Of a stretch of DNA of 29,183 bases, positions 7,193 through 14,347 are shown piece after piece. Source of the DNA: UBA493 sp035655435 (GTDB lineage Archaea > Iainarchaeota > Iainarchaeia > Iainarchaeales > Iainarchaeaceae). Position numbers and translations under genes: made by a program. Numbering within the stretch: position 1 is the first letter of the stretch; every line of letters starts with the position of its first letter. The notes under the pieces were generated by a model. The model saw only the letters and a list, made by a program, of their open reading frames with translations. It did not search any database and was not told the DNA's origin. The DNA lies in assembly GCA_035655435.1 (NCBI GenBank), contig DASRUN010000013.1, forward strand, positions 1 to 29,183. The letters run 5' to 3'.

Positions 7193-7870
7193 TTATTCGG
7201 GAAGTGCAATCCACCCTAGTTCATCCATTTTACTGAAATCTCCTCTTTTAACTTTTACTAAAATCCTATCTCCTCTAGGGCAAGCGGGACCTAAGCATGT
7301 TTTTTCCAAAACCTGCATTGACTCATAATCTTCAATCTCAACATTGTGTTCATTTAAAAGCCATTCAGTGATAACCTCTTCTTCCGGGGAAAAAGGCGAA
7401 TACGTCCATTCATTATATGAACCAACATAGGGGTCGTTGTAAAACCAACCGGTTTCTCCAGATGAAAAAACATCCTTTTGGACAAGGATTGTGGCTGTTT
7501 TTTCTTGGGGGTTTATACCCAGTAAAATAAACATCGTTTGAAATTTCTTAGTTTGAGGTCGAGAAGTCAGTCCTAATTCCACTGCGCTTCCCCCTTTATC
7601 AGGATTTTTAATAGGATAAATAACTAGCGGCACAGCCAACTCTCCATCCCAGACACAATTCTCGGCCTCGCAGCGAGAATCCTTTATTTCCCCAGTTTCA
7701 ATTAAAAATTCCCCGTTAGAAGTTTGATAACTTTTTCCTATTCCTACGGATATGACGGTAGGTTTCCCTAATTCTAACTGGCTTATCTCTGGTTGATCGT
7801 CAGTCGGTTCCTGCTGCCCAATGCAGCCAAGTAAAAATAAAAAAAACAATATCAGAATATAGGTTTTCAT
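7193..7870 (-). CDS. Secreted lipoprotein, unknown function
   Basis: A 225-residue exported protein. The signal peptide is MKTYILILFFLFLLGC, with lipobox LLGC placing the lipidated Cys at residue 16, followed by an acidic, Gln/Glu-rich linker (GQQEPTDDQPEIS). The mature part contains DSRCEAENCVWDGE, a Cys-x5-Cys-x-Trp pattern known from several bacterial lipoproteins of unknown function. A second Cys pair, CLGPACPRGDR, lies near the C-terminus. Repeated beta-rich strands suggest an extracellular beta-sandwich with possible disulfides. The ligand is unknown. Downstream to 6984 lies no convincing gene. Confidence 0.65.
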   Translation of the reverse strand: MKTYILILFFLFLLGCIGQQEPTDDQPEISQLELGKPTVISVGIGKSYQTSNGEFLIETGEIKDSRCEAENCVWDGELAVPLVIYPIKNPDKGGSAVELGLTSRPQTKKFQTMFILLGINPQEKTATILVQKDVFSSGETGWFYNDPYVGSYNEWTYSPFSPEEEVITEWLLNEHNVEIEDYESMQVLEKTCLGPACPRGDRILVKVKRGDFSKMDELGWIALPE

Positions 7871-8001
7871 TGCAGTAAATACATTTTTATTGTTAATATT
7901 GTTATCGAATTTAACTCAAAGATGCAAGAGCACAAGGACACCCTCTCTATCCAACCCTCAAAACAAGCCTAATCCGTTAGCAGATACCAAAATAGAATAT
8001 G

Positions 8002-8010
8002 AATAAATAC
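8002..8010 (+). promoter_or_regulatory. TATA box of the rhomboid gene
   Basis: AATAAATAC, centred 27 bases before ATG 8033, implying a leaderless mRNA. The preceding stretch 7871-8001 holds nothing else recognisable. Confidence 0.7.
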
Positions 8011-8032
8011 CAATTAAACCTTTTTTTAAGAA

Positions 8033-8794
8033 ATGAAACCCATTACAATCGCAATTGCTTCTATCATTGCAATTTCATTTTTGGCGCTATCCGGAAACGC
8101 TTTTTTTTCAAACCAAGAGAATTTGGTTCAATTCGGTTTTTCAATGCAAAAAATTTGGAACATTGTTGTATTCAATTTTGTTCACACAGGTTATTCGCAC
8201 TTGATTGCAAACCTTGCAATGATTATTGGAGCGGGATTGGCACTTGAAGCAATTGTGAAAAAAGAAAGTTATCTCGCAATTTTTTTTGGAGGAGCTGCAA
8301 TTGCCGCATTTCTAACCGTACTAATACACCCTGAATACATTATTGTGGGAAGCAGCGCGGGAGCGGTTGCATTGCTCACAGCATCTTTAGCGGTAAATCC
8401 TAAAACCGCTGTAAAAAATATTGCAGTACTTTTCATTGTGGGAAATCTCCTAATACTTGGAGCAAACTCTTTTATCGAAAATCAAAACCAAAATATTTCA
8501 ACGGAAATCCAACAGCTTGAACAGGAAAAAATAACCGCGCAAGAGCAAGGGAATACGGAGCAAGCGATTGTTGTCCAACAAAGAATAGAGCAAAAAAACG
8601 TGGAAAAAGAAAAAATCGAAAAAGGAATTGAAACCGGAAAAACACCCATAAATTTCGAGGTACATTTTTTTGCAGCGCTTTTTGCGGCACTCTACATTTT
8701 CTTTTTTGAAAGAAGCGCATTCAGAAAAACAGTCCACAATGAACTGGCTTTTTTGCACAAGGCAATTCCGAAATTTAATTCCAACACGAAATAG
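8033..8794 (+). CDS. Rhomboid-family intramembrane serine protease
   Basis: A 253-residue membrane protein with the rhomboid core of about six spans. The oxyanion-side HxxxN motif is in HTGYSHLIANL (His56, Asn60). The nucleophile is Ser108 in GSSAGAV (GxSxG), and the catalytic His is His211 in FEVHFFAALFAAL. Such proteases cut membrane-protein segments within the bilayer. Between the fifth span (ending near 148) and the His-bearing span there is an unusual polar insertion of about 55 residues (about 150-205), rich in Gln, Glu and Lys and predicted to be helical or coiled-coil. It would sit outside the membrane. The gene is convergent with a winged-helix regulator. Confidence 0.85.
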   Translation: MKPITIAIASIIAISFLALSGNAFFSNQENLVQFGFSMQKIWNIVVFNFVHTGYSHLIANLAMIIGAGLALEAIVKKESYLAIFFGGAAIAAFLTVLIHPEYIIVGSSAGAVALLTASLAVNPKTAVKNIAVLFIVGNLLILGANSFIENQNQNISTEIQQLEQEKITAQEQGNTEQAIVVQQRIEQKNVEKEKIEKGIETGKTPINFEVHFFAALFAALYIFFFERSAFRKTVHNELAFLHKAIPKFNSNTK

Positions 8795-8869
8795 TTGGAG
8801 CAAAAAACTTGCTTACCAAAGAAGATCCATATACAACAGTGGCTTTGAAAAAAAAGCATTATAAACCAA

Positions 8870-9394
8870 TCAAATTTCTTCCCAAACTTCGACAAAGTTG
8901 TTTACAACCTCATCAAGGAAACTTCTTCTATAATCAACAAGCAGGGTTGCAATTCTATCTTTGTCGGAAATTTTGAAATAGGTTTTCCTACCTTTTCGCT
9001 CTTTTTCAACAATACCGTTTTCAACAAGCTTTTCCAAGTGCCAAGAAGTTGTGGAAGGACTCAACCCAACCTGCAAAGAAATTGTAGTATTATTTGCAAA
9101 TCTCCTTTGGAGAAGAAACACAACAATTTTTCTAATAGAATCCTGACGCAGGAGAGCCATCAAACCTGTTTCGGCAAAATCCTGCCGAACAAGATAATAA
9201 CGCAAAAATTTTGTTTCGCGCTCTGTTTTTATCAGATGTTTTTTTTGGAGATAATCAAGATGATATTGCAAAGCTCCGGTAGCAATTTCGACGCGCCTTT
9301 GGATCTCGCGGAAATGGAGCCCGGGATTTTTTTTAACAGTGTTATAAATTTTTTTCCTAATATCCAATTTTAGGGCTTCTTCCAGAGCATCCAT
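8870..9394 (-). CDS. Tandem winged-helix transcriptional regulator
   Basis: A 174-residue DNA-binding protein with two winged-helix domains. The first spans about residues 8-68 (NPGLHFREIQRRVEIATGAL with a recognition helix, then wing KTERETKFLRYYL). The second spans about 83-150 (ISLQVGLSPSTTSWHLEKL, then wing KERKGRKTYFKI). Archaeal regulators of this ArsR-like double type often sit beside a small membrane protein, and here it lies 12 bp downstream of one on the same strand. The pair may form a one-component membrane-linked signalling unit; this is inference. Confidence 0.75.
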   Translation of the reverse strand: MDALEEALKLDIRKKIYNTVKKNPGLHFREIQRRVEIATGALQYHLDYLQKKHLIKTERETKFLRYYLVRQDFAETGLMALLRQDSIRKIVVFLLQRRFANNTTISLQVGLSPSTTSWHLEKLVENGIVEKERKGRKTYFKISDKDRIATLLVDYRRSFLDEVVNNFVEVWEEI

Positions 9395-9406
9395 GAAAAA
9401 CTCTCT

Positions 9407-9805
9407 TTACTTTTTTGCCCCATTCGCAAATGGCTTTCCTTTTCCTTTATAGAACAAGGCCACAAGCAATGAAACCAGAATAATCAATTCGAAAATATTT
9501 TCCGATGAATCGCTCAAAAAATTTCCGGGAGAATAAACAAGATCAAGGGTTTTCACAAGCCACTTCAATGCAAAGAAAAAGAATGCAATTGAAACAAGCA
9601 AAAGTCTTTTTGATTTTGTTTTTGAATAGGCAATATAAGAAATTACAAAAATTGCAGTGGAAAGAAGGAACACAATAATTTTAATCGGCAAATCCAAGCT
9701 TTGCGCAAAATCTGTAACAGGCCTTAGCGAATCCCACAAATAATCCTGCGCAAATACATTCGCGGAAAATAGAACAAGCAATATCGGCAAAAAAATTTTT
9801 TTCAT
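9407..9805 (-). CDS. Small membrane protein paired with regulator
   Basis: A 132-residue protein starting at ATG 9805; the frame can be extended to a TTG at 9829, but the signal peptide MKKIFLPILLVLFSANVFAQ begins at the ATG. After a likely cleavage at FAQ come three hydrophobic segments: IKIIVFLLSTAIFVISYIAY, LLLVSIAFFFFALKWL and IFELIILVSLLVALFY. The C-terminus is basic (KGKGKPFANGAKK). No enzyme motif is present. It is the first gene of a two-gene operon with the winged-helix regulator, so it may be the sensor or the regulated partner. Confidence 0.6.
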   Translation of the reverse strand: MKKIFLPILLVLFSANVFAQDYLWDSLRPVTDFAQSLDLPIKIIVFLLSTAIFVISYIAYSKTKSKRLLLVSIAFFFFALKWLVKTLDLVYSPGNFLSDSSENIFELIILVSLLVALFYKGKGKPFANGAKK

Positions 9806-9913
9806 TGAAAGACCCTGCAAATAAAACAACCAAAAAGAAGAAAAAAAGGAAAGGGGGGGCGTGAGGTGAAATCAAACGACCTAAACCCTTTTTCTATAAC
9901 CATTGCCGTGCCG

Positions 9914-9925
9914 CATTTATAAATG
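9914..9925. promoter_or_regulatory. Palindromic TATA-like site
   Basis: CATTTATAAATG is a perfect 12-bp palindrome containing TTTATAAA. It could drive transcription in either direction; the minus direction would give the membrane protein/regulator operon a leader of roughly 85 bases containing a run of C. Confidence 0.35.
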
Positions 9926-9970
9926 AATTATGGTACAATAACGAAAAGCACTGTAGATGCTATAAATGGA

Positions 9971-10034
9971 CATTTTGGAAAGCTCATTGACCAAAATGCA
10001 TGCATTTTGGAAACCTTATTGACCAAAATGCATT
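9971..10034 (+). repeat. Two tandem 32-bp palindromic repeats upstream of the ATPase gene
   Basis: Units at 9971-10002 and 10003-10034 are head-to-tail and differ at only three inner positions and the last base. Each contains inverted arms CATTTTGG and CCAAAATG separated by 14 bases. The second unit abuts the TATA box of the downstream ATPase gene, so they are probably operators for a repressor or for the ATPase itself. Confidence 0.75.
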
Positions 10035-10044
10035 TATTTAAAAA
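10033..10044 (+). promoter_or_regulatory. TATA box of the ATPase gene
   Basis: TTTATTTAAAAA, centred about 27 bases before ATG 10066. It follows directly on the tandem palindromes. Confidence 0.65.
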
Positions 10045-10065
10045 TTGTTTGCCCAAGTTTAGGTC

Positions 10066-11256
10066 ATGGACACGGAATTAACGGAACTGAATGCAAAAGC
10101 AAGGGAAGAGGGAGGAAAATACGAAAAAAAACGGTTCGTATACTCCAAGGTAATGCAATACCTTCCCCAGCATATATTCCTTGCGCTCGTGGGCCCAAGA
10201 GGCGCGGGAAAAACCATCATGCTAAAACAGATGCTTTCCGAAACCGATTCCTCATTTTACATCTCGCTGGACACGCAAAAACCTGAAAACGGGCTTTTTT
10301 CATTCGCAAAAGAGGCGTCCGAAAGCGGGGTTAAACTGCTGCTATTGGATGAAGTGCATGCGTATCCCGACTTTGAAATGGAGATAAAAAAAATATATGA
10401 CTTTCTTGACATAAAAGTCATTTTCACAAGTTCATCCTCGATTTCACTGCATGAATCGGCTTATGACCTGTCGCGTCGGGTGCGTCTGCTGCAGGTGGCT
10501 CCTTTTTCATTTCGGGAGTTCCTGTTTTTCGAGAAAACACAGTCGTTCCCGCCGCTTACCTTTGATGCCATGGTTAACGAGAAATCAGCAAGGGAATATT
10601 ACGGAAAAACCATGCACGCAGAGGCGCTTTTCGAAAGATACCTCCACGGCAGAAATTATCCATTTACCCTTGGCAAAGACGATTTGAACCCGATTTTCCG
10701 CAGCATTCTTGAAACAATAATAAACAAGGACATCATCCTTACGGGCCGGGCAACCCCGAATGAGGCAATGGACATCCGCAGGCTCATGGCATTCGTAGGG
10801 AATTCTCCGGCAGAGGACATAAGCTACTCTTCACTCTCAAGGAACCTAGGGATAACCAAATACAAAGCCGAAAAATACACGGAACTTCTGGAAAAGGCAT
10901 TTGTCCTCAAACGCATCATGCCGAAAGGCTCAAATGTCCTCAGGGAGCCGAAGATATTGCTTGCCCTTCCGTACAGGCTGCTCTATAAAACCTACAAGGA
11001 ATGCCTCGGATCTCTCAGGGAGGACTTTTTCACCGACTCCGTGAAATACCTTGGCCTTGAACCAAACTACCTCAAATCCAGCCGCGGAAAAAAAACGCCG
11101 GACTACACCTTGAATGATATAGTAATCGAAGTTGGCGGAACCTCGAAAGGCATTTCACAGTTCAAGGGCTTTTTTGCAAAAAAGAAAATCATCCTGTCCC
11201 AGCCTGGAAAAATTGATGGGCTACACAGACCCCTGTTCTTTGCAGGCATGCTCTGA
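10066..11256 (+). CDS. AAA ATPase of the AAA_14/DUF4143 type
   Basis: A 396-residue ATPase. Walker A is GPRGAGKT at 43-50 and Walker B is LLLLDEVH at 91-98, followed by a sensor strand VIFTSSSS. The middle region has a winged-helix (YSSLSRNLGITKYKAEKYTE, then LLEKAFVLKRI). The C-terminus carries PDYTLNDIVIEVGG with a later Lys, reminiscent of the PD-(D/E)XK nuclease-like fold at the end of DUF4143 proteins. These ATPases are common, patchily distributed and often mobile in archaea; their substrate is unknown and a link to toxin-antitoxin or defence functions has been suggested but not shown. The gene appears visibly richer in G and C than its neighbours, which fits horizontal transfer. Confidence 0.85.
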   Translation: MDTELTELNAKAREEGGKYEKKRFVYSKVMQYLPQHIFLALVGPRGAGKTIMLKQMLSETDSSFYISLDTQKPENGLFSFAKEASESGVKLLLLDEVHAYPDFEMEIKKIYDFLDIKVIFTSSSSISLHESAYDLSRRVRLLQVAPFSFREFLFFEKTQSFPPLTFDAMVNEKSAREYYGKTMHAEALFERYLHGRNYPFTLGKDDLNPIFRSILETIINKDIILTGRATPNEAMDIRRLMAFVGNSPAEDISYSSLSRNLGITKYKAEKYTELLEKAFVLKRIMPKGSNVLREPKILLALPYRLLYKTYKECLGSLREDFFTDSVKYLGLEPNYLKSSRGKKTPDYTLNDIVIEVGGTSKGISQFKGFFAKKKIILSQPGKIDGLHRPLFFAGML

Positions 11257-11367
11257 TTCCGGCGCCATCCGAAAAAATCAAAAACAAGTGAAGGTTTACA
11301 CGACAAAAGAACTACCGGAAAAACTAGCACCCAAACAATCGGGTAAAGCAGGAACGCACCAAAAGAA

Positions 11368-11376
11368 TTTATAAGC
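11368..11376 (+). promoter_or_regulatory. TATA box of the PLC-like hydrolase operon
   Basis: TTTATAAGC, centred 39 bases before ATG 11411. A Shine-Dalgarno-like AAGAGGT at 11396-11402 lies between, so this mRNA would have a short leader. The rest of 11257-11367 shows no gene. Confidence 0.55.
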
Positions 11377-11410
11377 ATGAAAATGCATTTTTCTTAAGAG
11401 GTTTTATCGG

Positions 11411-12094
11411 ATGGCCGGATTGTTGACTCATGAGTGGATTGCGAACCTTGTCCTGAAAAAACTTTCAAAGAGAGATTTTATTTCAAAACACGAAAACATC
11501 GATGATTATTTTTTTGGCGCAATCGCACCCGACATAAGATATATCAACAACACGTCCAGAGATACTACTCATAAACCCTTGGGAAAAAAATCGATTTTTG
11601 AAGCCTTGAAAATGAGCAGCATCTCAATGCCATTCATAGCAGGCTACGAAACCCACTTAATAGCGGATTCTGTCTGGGCAAACGACAACCACTCGATGAG
11701 CAAGAGCATTTATGAAAATTACGGAATCGACCCTAACAACCCGGTTCAAAAGTATGCATTATACTTACTTGTTGATGACTACTTTCAGGGAGAAGCAGAC
11801 TGGGTTTTCCAGTTTCAATGCGCAGGAAACGTTTTGAGGGCGAATGACACAAAAATACTGTTGGATTTGGGATTTAACAAAATGGACATTGAAAATTACA
11901 AACTTTTTGCAGCAGGATATTTTAGAGAACCCGGAATTGACACTTTTAATGTCTTCAACCTTTTCCCGAATAATTTTGATGAAAATCTATTGGGAAAATT
12001 AGCAGGCCAAAAAACAGAATTAATCTCATACCTCAAGCAATTCAAAAAAGTTTCCGTTGAAAAGTGCGCAGAATCGTTGGAGAGATATTTATGA
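11411..12094 (+). CDS. Zn-dependent phospholipase C-like hydrolase
   Basis: A 227-residue protein of the zinc-dependent phospholipase C/S1-P1-like helical fold. Histidine and aspartate ligands appear in the expected order: THEWIANLVL near the N-terminus (His7), FFGAIAPDIRYI (Asp41), then DTTHKP (His54), and AGYETHLIADSVW (His82, Asp86). Family members hydrolyse phosphodiesters or phosphomonoesters, often of membrane lipids, but many archaeal ones are uncharacterised. There is no signal peptide, so it probably acts in the cytoplasm or at the inner face of the membrane. Its stop codon overlaps the start of a 42-residue membrane microprotein by ATGA, implying coupled translation. Confidence 0.7.
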   Translation: MAGLLTHEWIANLVLKKLSKRDFISKHENIDDYFFGAIAPDIRYINNTSRDTTHKPLGKKSIFEALKMSSISMPFIAGYETHLIADSVWANDNHSMSKSIYENYGIDPNNPVQKYALYLLVDDYFQGEADWVFQFQCAGNVLRANDTKILLDLGFNKMDIENYKLFAAGYFREPGIDTFNVFNLFPNNFDENLLGKLAGQKTELISYLKQFKKVSVEKCAESLERYL

Positions 12095-12219
12095 GACTAG
12101 TTTTCAAAATAATCTTGGCAATAGCCATAGCCATAGGAGTCTTGATTTTAGCATTGTACTTGTACAGCTTTTGGCTCAAACTGATTTTCACATATAATTT
12201 CCTGACTGCACCAGATTGA
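12091..12219 (+). CDS. 42-residue membrane microprotein, copy A
   Basis: The ATG at 12091 overlaps the stop of the PLC-like gene (ATGA). The protein opens MRLVFKIILAIAIAIG, has one hydrophobic span to about residue 25 and ends FTYNFLTAPD. It is too short for normal gene finders. It is the same length as copy B (12225-12353), with the same start (MR-x2-FKIILAIA), the same LYLY/AYLY position and the same tail YNFLTA-x-D. Codons in the tail differ almost only at silent positions (TAT/TAC, TTC/TTT, CTG/TTA, ACT/ACA), which is the signature of selection on the protein. The function is unknown. Confidence 0.75.
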   Translation: MRLVFKIILAIAIAIGVLILALYLYSFWLKLIFTYNFLTAPD

Positions 12220-12224
12220 AACTT

Positions 12225-12353
12225 ATGAGGTTCATTTTCAAAATAATCTTGGCAATAGCTGTAATTATTGGCATTGTTTTTTTGGCGGCATATTTGTACG
12301 GATTATTTAATTTTTTTGTTTTTTCTTACAATTTTTTAACAGCAGTGGATTAA
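12225..12353 (+). CDS. 42-residue membrane microprotein, copy B
   Basis: It starts five bases after copy A stops and is the same length. The protein opens MRFIFKIILAIAVIIG, continues IVFLAAYLYGLFNFF and ends FSYNFLTAVD. It is predicted to have a single transmembrane helix with a short basic cytoplasmic N-terminus and an aromatic C-terminal part. The first 30 or so bases are nearly identical to copy A, and later bases diverge mostly silently where residues are conserved. It probably arose by tandem duplication and is retained. No homologous family is recognised. It is likely co-transcribed with the PLC-like hydrolase. Confidence 0.75.
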   Translation: MRFIFKIILAIAVIIGIVFLAAYLYGLFNFFVFSYNFLTAVD

Positions 12354-12447
12354 CAGCACTCAACCACCAGCTTGCGGGCTTTATAAATAAAAGAAGATAC
12401 AAAAACCCCGAAATTAGCTTAAAACACGAAAAACAAGGTAAACAAGC

Positions 12448-12458
12448 GTATTTTAAAG
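12448..12458 (+). promoter_or_regulatory. TATA box of the phospholipase D-like gene
   Basis: GTATTTTAAAG, centred 27 bases before ATG 12480. A second AT-rich box (TTTATAAATAAAA) lies further upstream at 12381-12393 and could be an alternative promoter. Confidence 0.6.
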
Positions 12459-12479
12459 AAAATTGCCCAAAAAACACAT

Positions 12480-12974
12480 ATGCACAAAATTCGTTTATTG
12501 ACGATAATATTGTTGTTTGTTTCCGGGTGCGTGCAGGAAGAACAAAATGCCGAGGTTTTCTTTTGCCCGGAAGATTTCTGCGAAGAAAGAACAATAACAG
12601 CAATAAACAGCGCAGAAAATTCTGTTCAAGTGGCAATGTATGCGTTTACTTCACATGAACTTTTTGAAGCACTCAAAGAAGCAAAAGAGCGCGGAGTTGA
12701 AGTGAAAGTCATTCTTGATAGATTGCCTGCAACATCAAAATATTCGCAGAAACAAAATTTAACCGAAAGCGGAATTTCGACACGAATAATGCTCCAAAAA
12801 ACAATGCACAACAAATTTGTTGTAATAGACAACGAACTTGTTCTCACGGGATCATTCAATTGGACATCGAACGCCGACGAAAAAAACGATGAAAATCTTG
12901 TGTTTCTCGCCGACAAAAAAATTGCATCACAATACTCGGAAGAATTTTTTGAATTGTGGATTGAGGCCGGTTAA
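12480..12974 (+). CDS. Single-HKD phospholipase D/Nuc-like lipoprotein
   Basis: A 164-residue exported protein. The signal peptide ends in the lipobox FVSGC, giving a lipidated Cys17. The mature domain has the order expected of PLD-superfamily Nuc-type enzymes: AINSAENSVQVAMYAFTS, then ALKEAKERGVEVKVILD, and the catalytic MHNKFVVIDNELVLTGSFNW with His110, Lys112 and Asp117 (HxKx4D), followed by the downstream Asn. A single HKD motif means it must dimerise to form the active site. Nuc-type members are non-specific endonucleases; others are phosphodiesterases. Anchored outside the membrane, it could degrade external nucleic acid, which is inference. The gene is leaderless and convergent with gatB. 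Confidence 0.82.
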   Translation: MHKIRLLTIILLFVSGCVQEEQNAEVFFCPEDFCEERTITAINSAENSVQVAMYAFTSHELFEALKEAKERGVEVKVILDRLPATSKYSQKQNLTESGISTRIMLQKTMHNKFVVIDNELVLTGSFNWTSNADEKNDENLVFLADKKIASQYSEEFFELWIEAG

Positions 12975-12978
12975 AAAA

Positions 12979-14346
12979 TTATTTTTTTTCCGCAAATAAT
13001 TTCTGCAATATTCTTGCATCGGCTTTTCCTTTCATTCTTCGCATAACCAAACCAATCAAAAAATTCAAGGATTTTTCATTCCCTGATTTGTAATCCTCAA
13101 AAACCGATTTATTTTCCGCTATAACGGAAGCAACGGCGTTTTCCAAATCGGAAGAGGAAACATCAATGAGAAGATTGTTTTTCTGCAAAAAATCCTGCGG
13201 GACAATTCCTTCCTGAACATACTTTATGAGAGATTCTTTTGCATTTTTGTCCGAAACTTTTCCTTCTTTAACCAATTCAATCAAACCAATAATTCCCGCT
13301 GAATTAACTTTCGTATCCTCGATTTTCAGTTTATTGTAATTCAAAATCCCCATGAGTTCGCGCGAAACCAACCTTACAGCAAGATTTGGATCGGCTTTCG
13401 CGGACTGCTCAAAAATCTGGGAAAGAATTTTATTTGAGGCAAGGACTTTTGCATCATACTCCTTCAAACCAAACTCCTTCACAAACCTGTTTACTTTGGA
13501 ATCGGCAAGCTCCGGAAGCTTTTTCTTCAATTCAGAAAGCCATTGTTCAGACATTTCAATCCTTGGAAGGTCGGCGTCGTAGAGGTAGCCGTAATCGTCC
13601 TCTGTTTCCTTCTTTCTCATAGAGTAAGTTGAATTTGATTCCGCATCAAAACCGCGTGTTTCGCGCACAATCTTTTTTCCTGATTCGAAAAGAGATTTTT
13701 GCCTTTCAAACTCGGATTGGAGTGCATCTTGTACAGCCCTAAAACCGGTTACATTTTTCACTTCAACTCTTTCCCCTCCTTGAATGGAAAGATTGCAATC
13801 GGCTTTCATAACAGATTCTCCGTGCGAATAAACACCCAAATAATTTAATGTGGTTAGAAGCTTATCCAAAAAGTGGCGCGCCTGCCCCGGGCTTTCGAAA
13901 TCTGGTTCTGTCACAATTTCCGCAAGCGGAATCCCACTCCTATTATAATCAATCAATGAAAAATTCTTTTCGCGAATTATGGAAGCAGGATCTTCTTCTA
14001 AATGCACTCGCGTAATGCGAATTTTTTTTCCGTCAACCTCCAAAAAACCTTTTTCTCCAATAGGAACCTCATACTGAGTTATTTGATAATTTTTTGCGAG
14101 ATCGGGATAGAAATAAGTTTTTCTTGAAAAAAAGAAATTCTCGTTTATTTTGCAATTCAGTGCAAGTGCTATAAGAACGGCAAAATCAATTGCCTTTTTG
14201 TTAAGAACCGGTTTTGAGCCCGGCATGCCAAGGCAAATTTCGCAAACAGAAGTATTTGGTTCTTTAGAAACCGTAGAACAGGAGCAGAACAATTTTGAAT
14301 TTGTTGCAAGCTGAACATGAATTTCCAAACCAATGATTGTTTTCAC
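12979..14346 (-). CDS. gatB: Asp/Glu-tRNA amidotransferase subunit B
   Basis: A 455-residue GatB, close to the usual length. It opens with IIGLEIHVQL and has the Cys-rich CSCSTVSKEPNTSVCEICLG zinc-site region, YFYPDLAKNYQITQY, and a C-terminal helical plus YqeY-like tail that binds the tRNA. GatB activates mischarged Asp-tRNA(Asn) or Glu-tRNA(Gln) with ATP and uses ammonia delivered from GatA. It begins with GTG at 14346, one base after the suhB stop, preceded by GGAGAGGG as ribosome binding site. It is the last gene of aspS-gatC-gatA-suhB-gatB. With a non-discriminating AspRS in the operon, Asn-tRNA(Asn) is the likely product. Confidence 0.95.
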   Translation of the reverse strand: MKTIIGLEIHVQLATNSKLFCSCSTVSKEPNTSVCEICLGMPGSKPVLNKKAIDFAVLIALALNCKINENFFFSRKTYFYPDLAKNYQITQYEVPIGEKGFLEVDGKKIRITRVHLEEDPASIIREKNFSLIDYNRSGIPLAEIVTEPDFESPGQARHFLDKLLTTLNYLGVYSHGESVMKADCNLSIQGGERVEVKNVTGFRAVQDALQSEFERQKSLFESGKKIVRETRGFDAESNSTYSMRKKETEDDYGYLYDADLPRIEMSEQWLSELKKKLPELADSKVNRFVKEFGLKEYDAKVLASNKILSQIFEQSAKADPNLAVRLVSRELMGILNYNKLKIEDTKVNSAGIIGLIELVKEGKVSDKNAKESLIKYVQEGIVPQDFLQKNNLLIDVSSSDLENAVASVIAENKSVFEDYKSGNEKSLNFLIGLVMRRMKGKADARILQKLFAEKK

Positions 14347-14347
14347 T

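Noticed and set aside
6981..7214. 77-residue minus-strand reading frame with ATGA overlap
   Set aside because: No recognisable domain, starts inside the lipoprotein gene in another frame, and overlaps the inverted repeats. Kept only as an observation.
9971..10034. Direct repeats as a CRISPR array
   Set aside because: Only two units, directly abutting and without spacers, each carrying an internal palindrome; no cas genes nearby.
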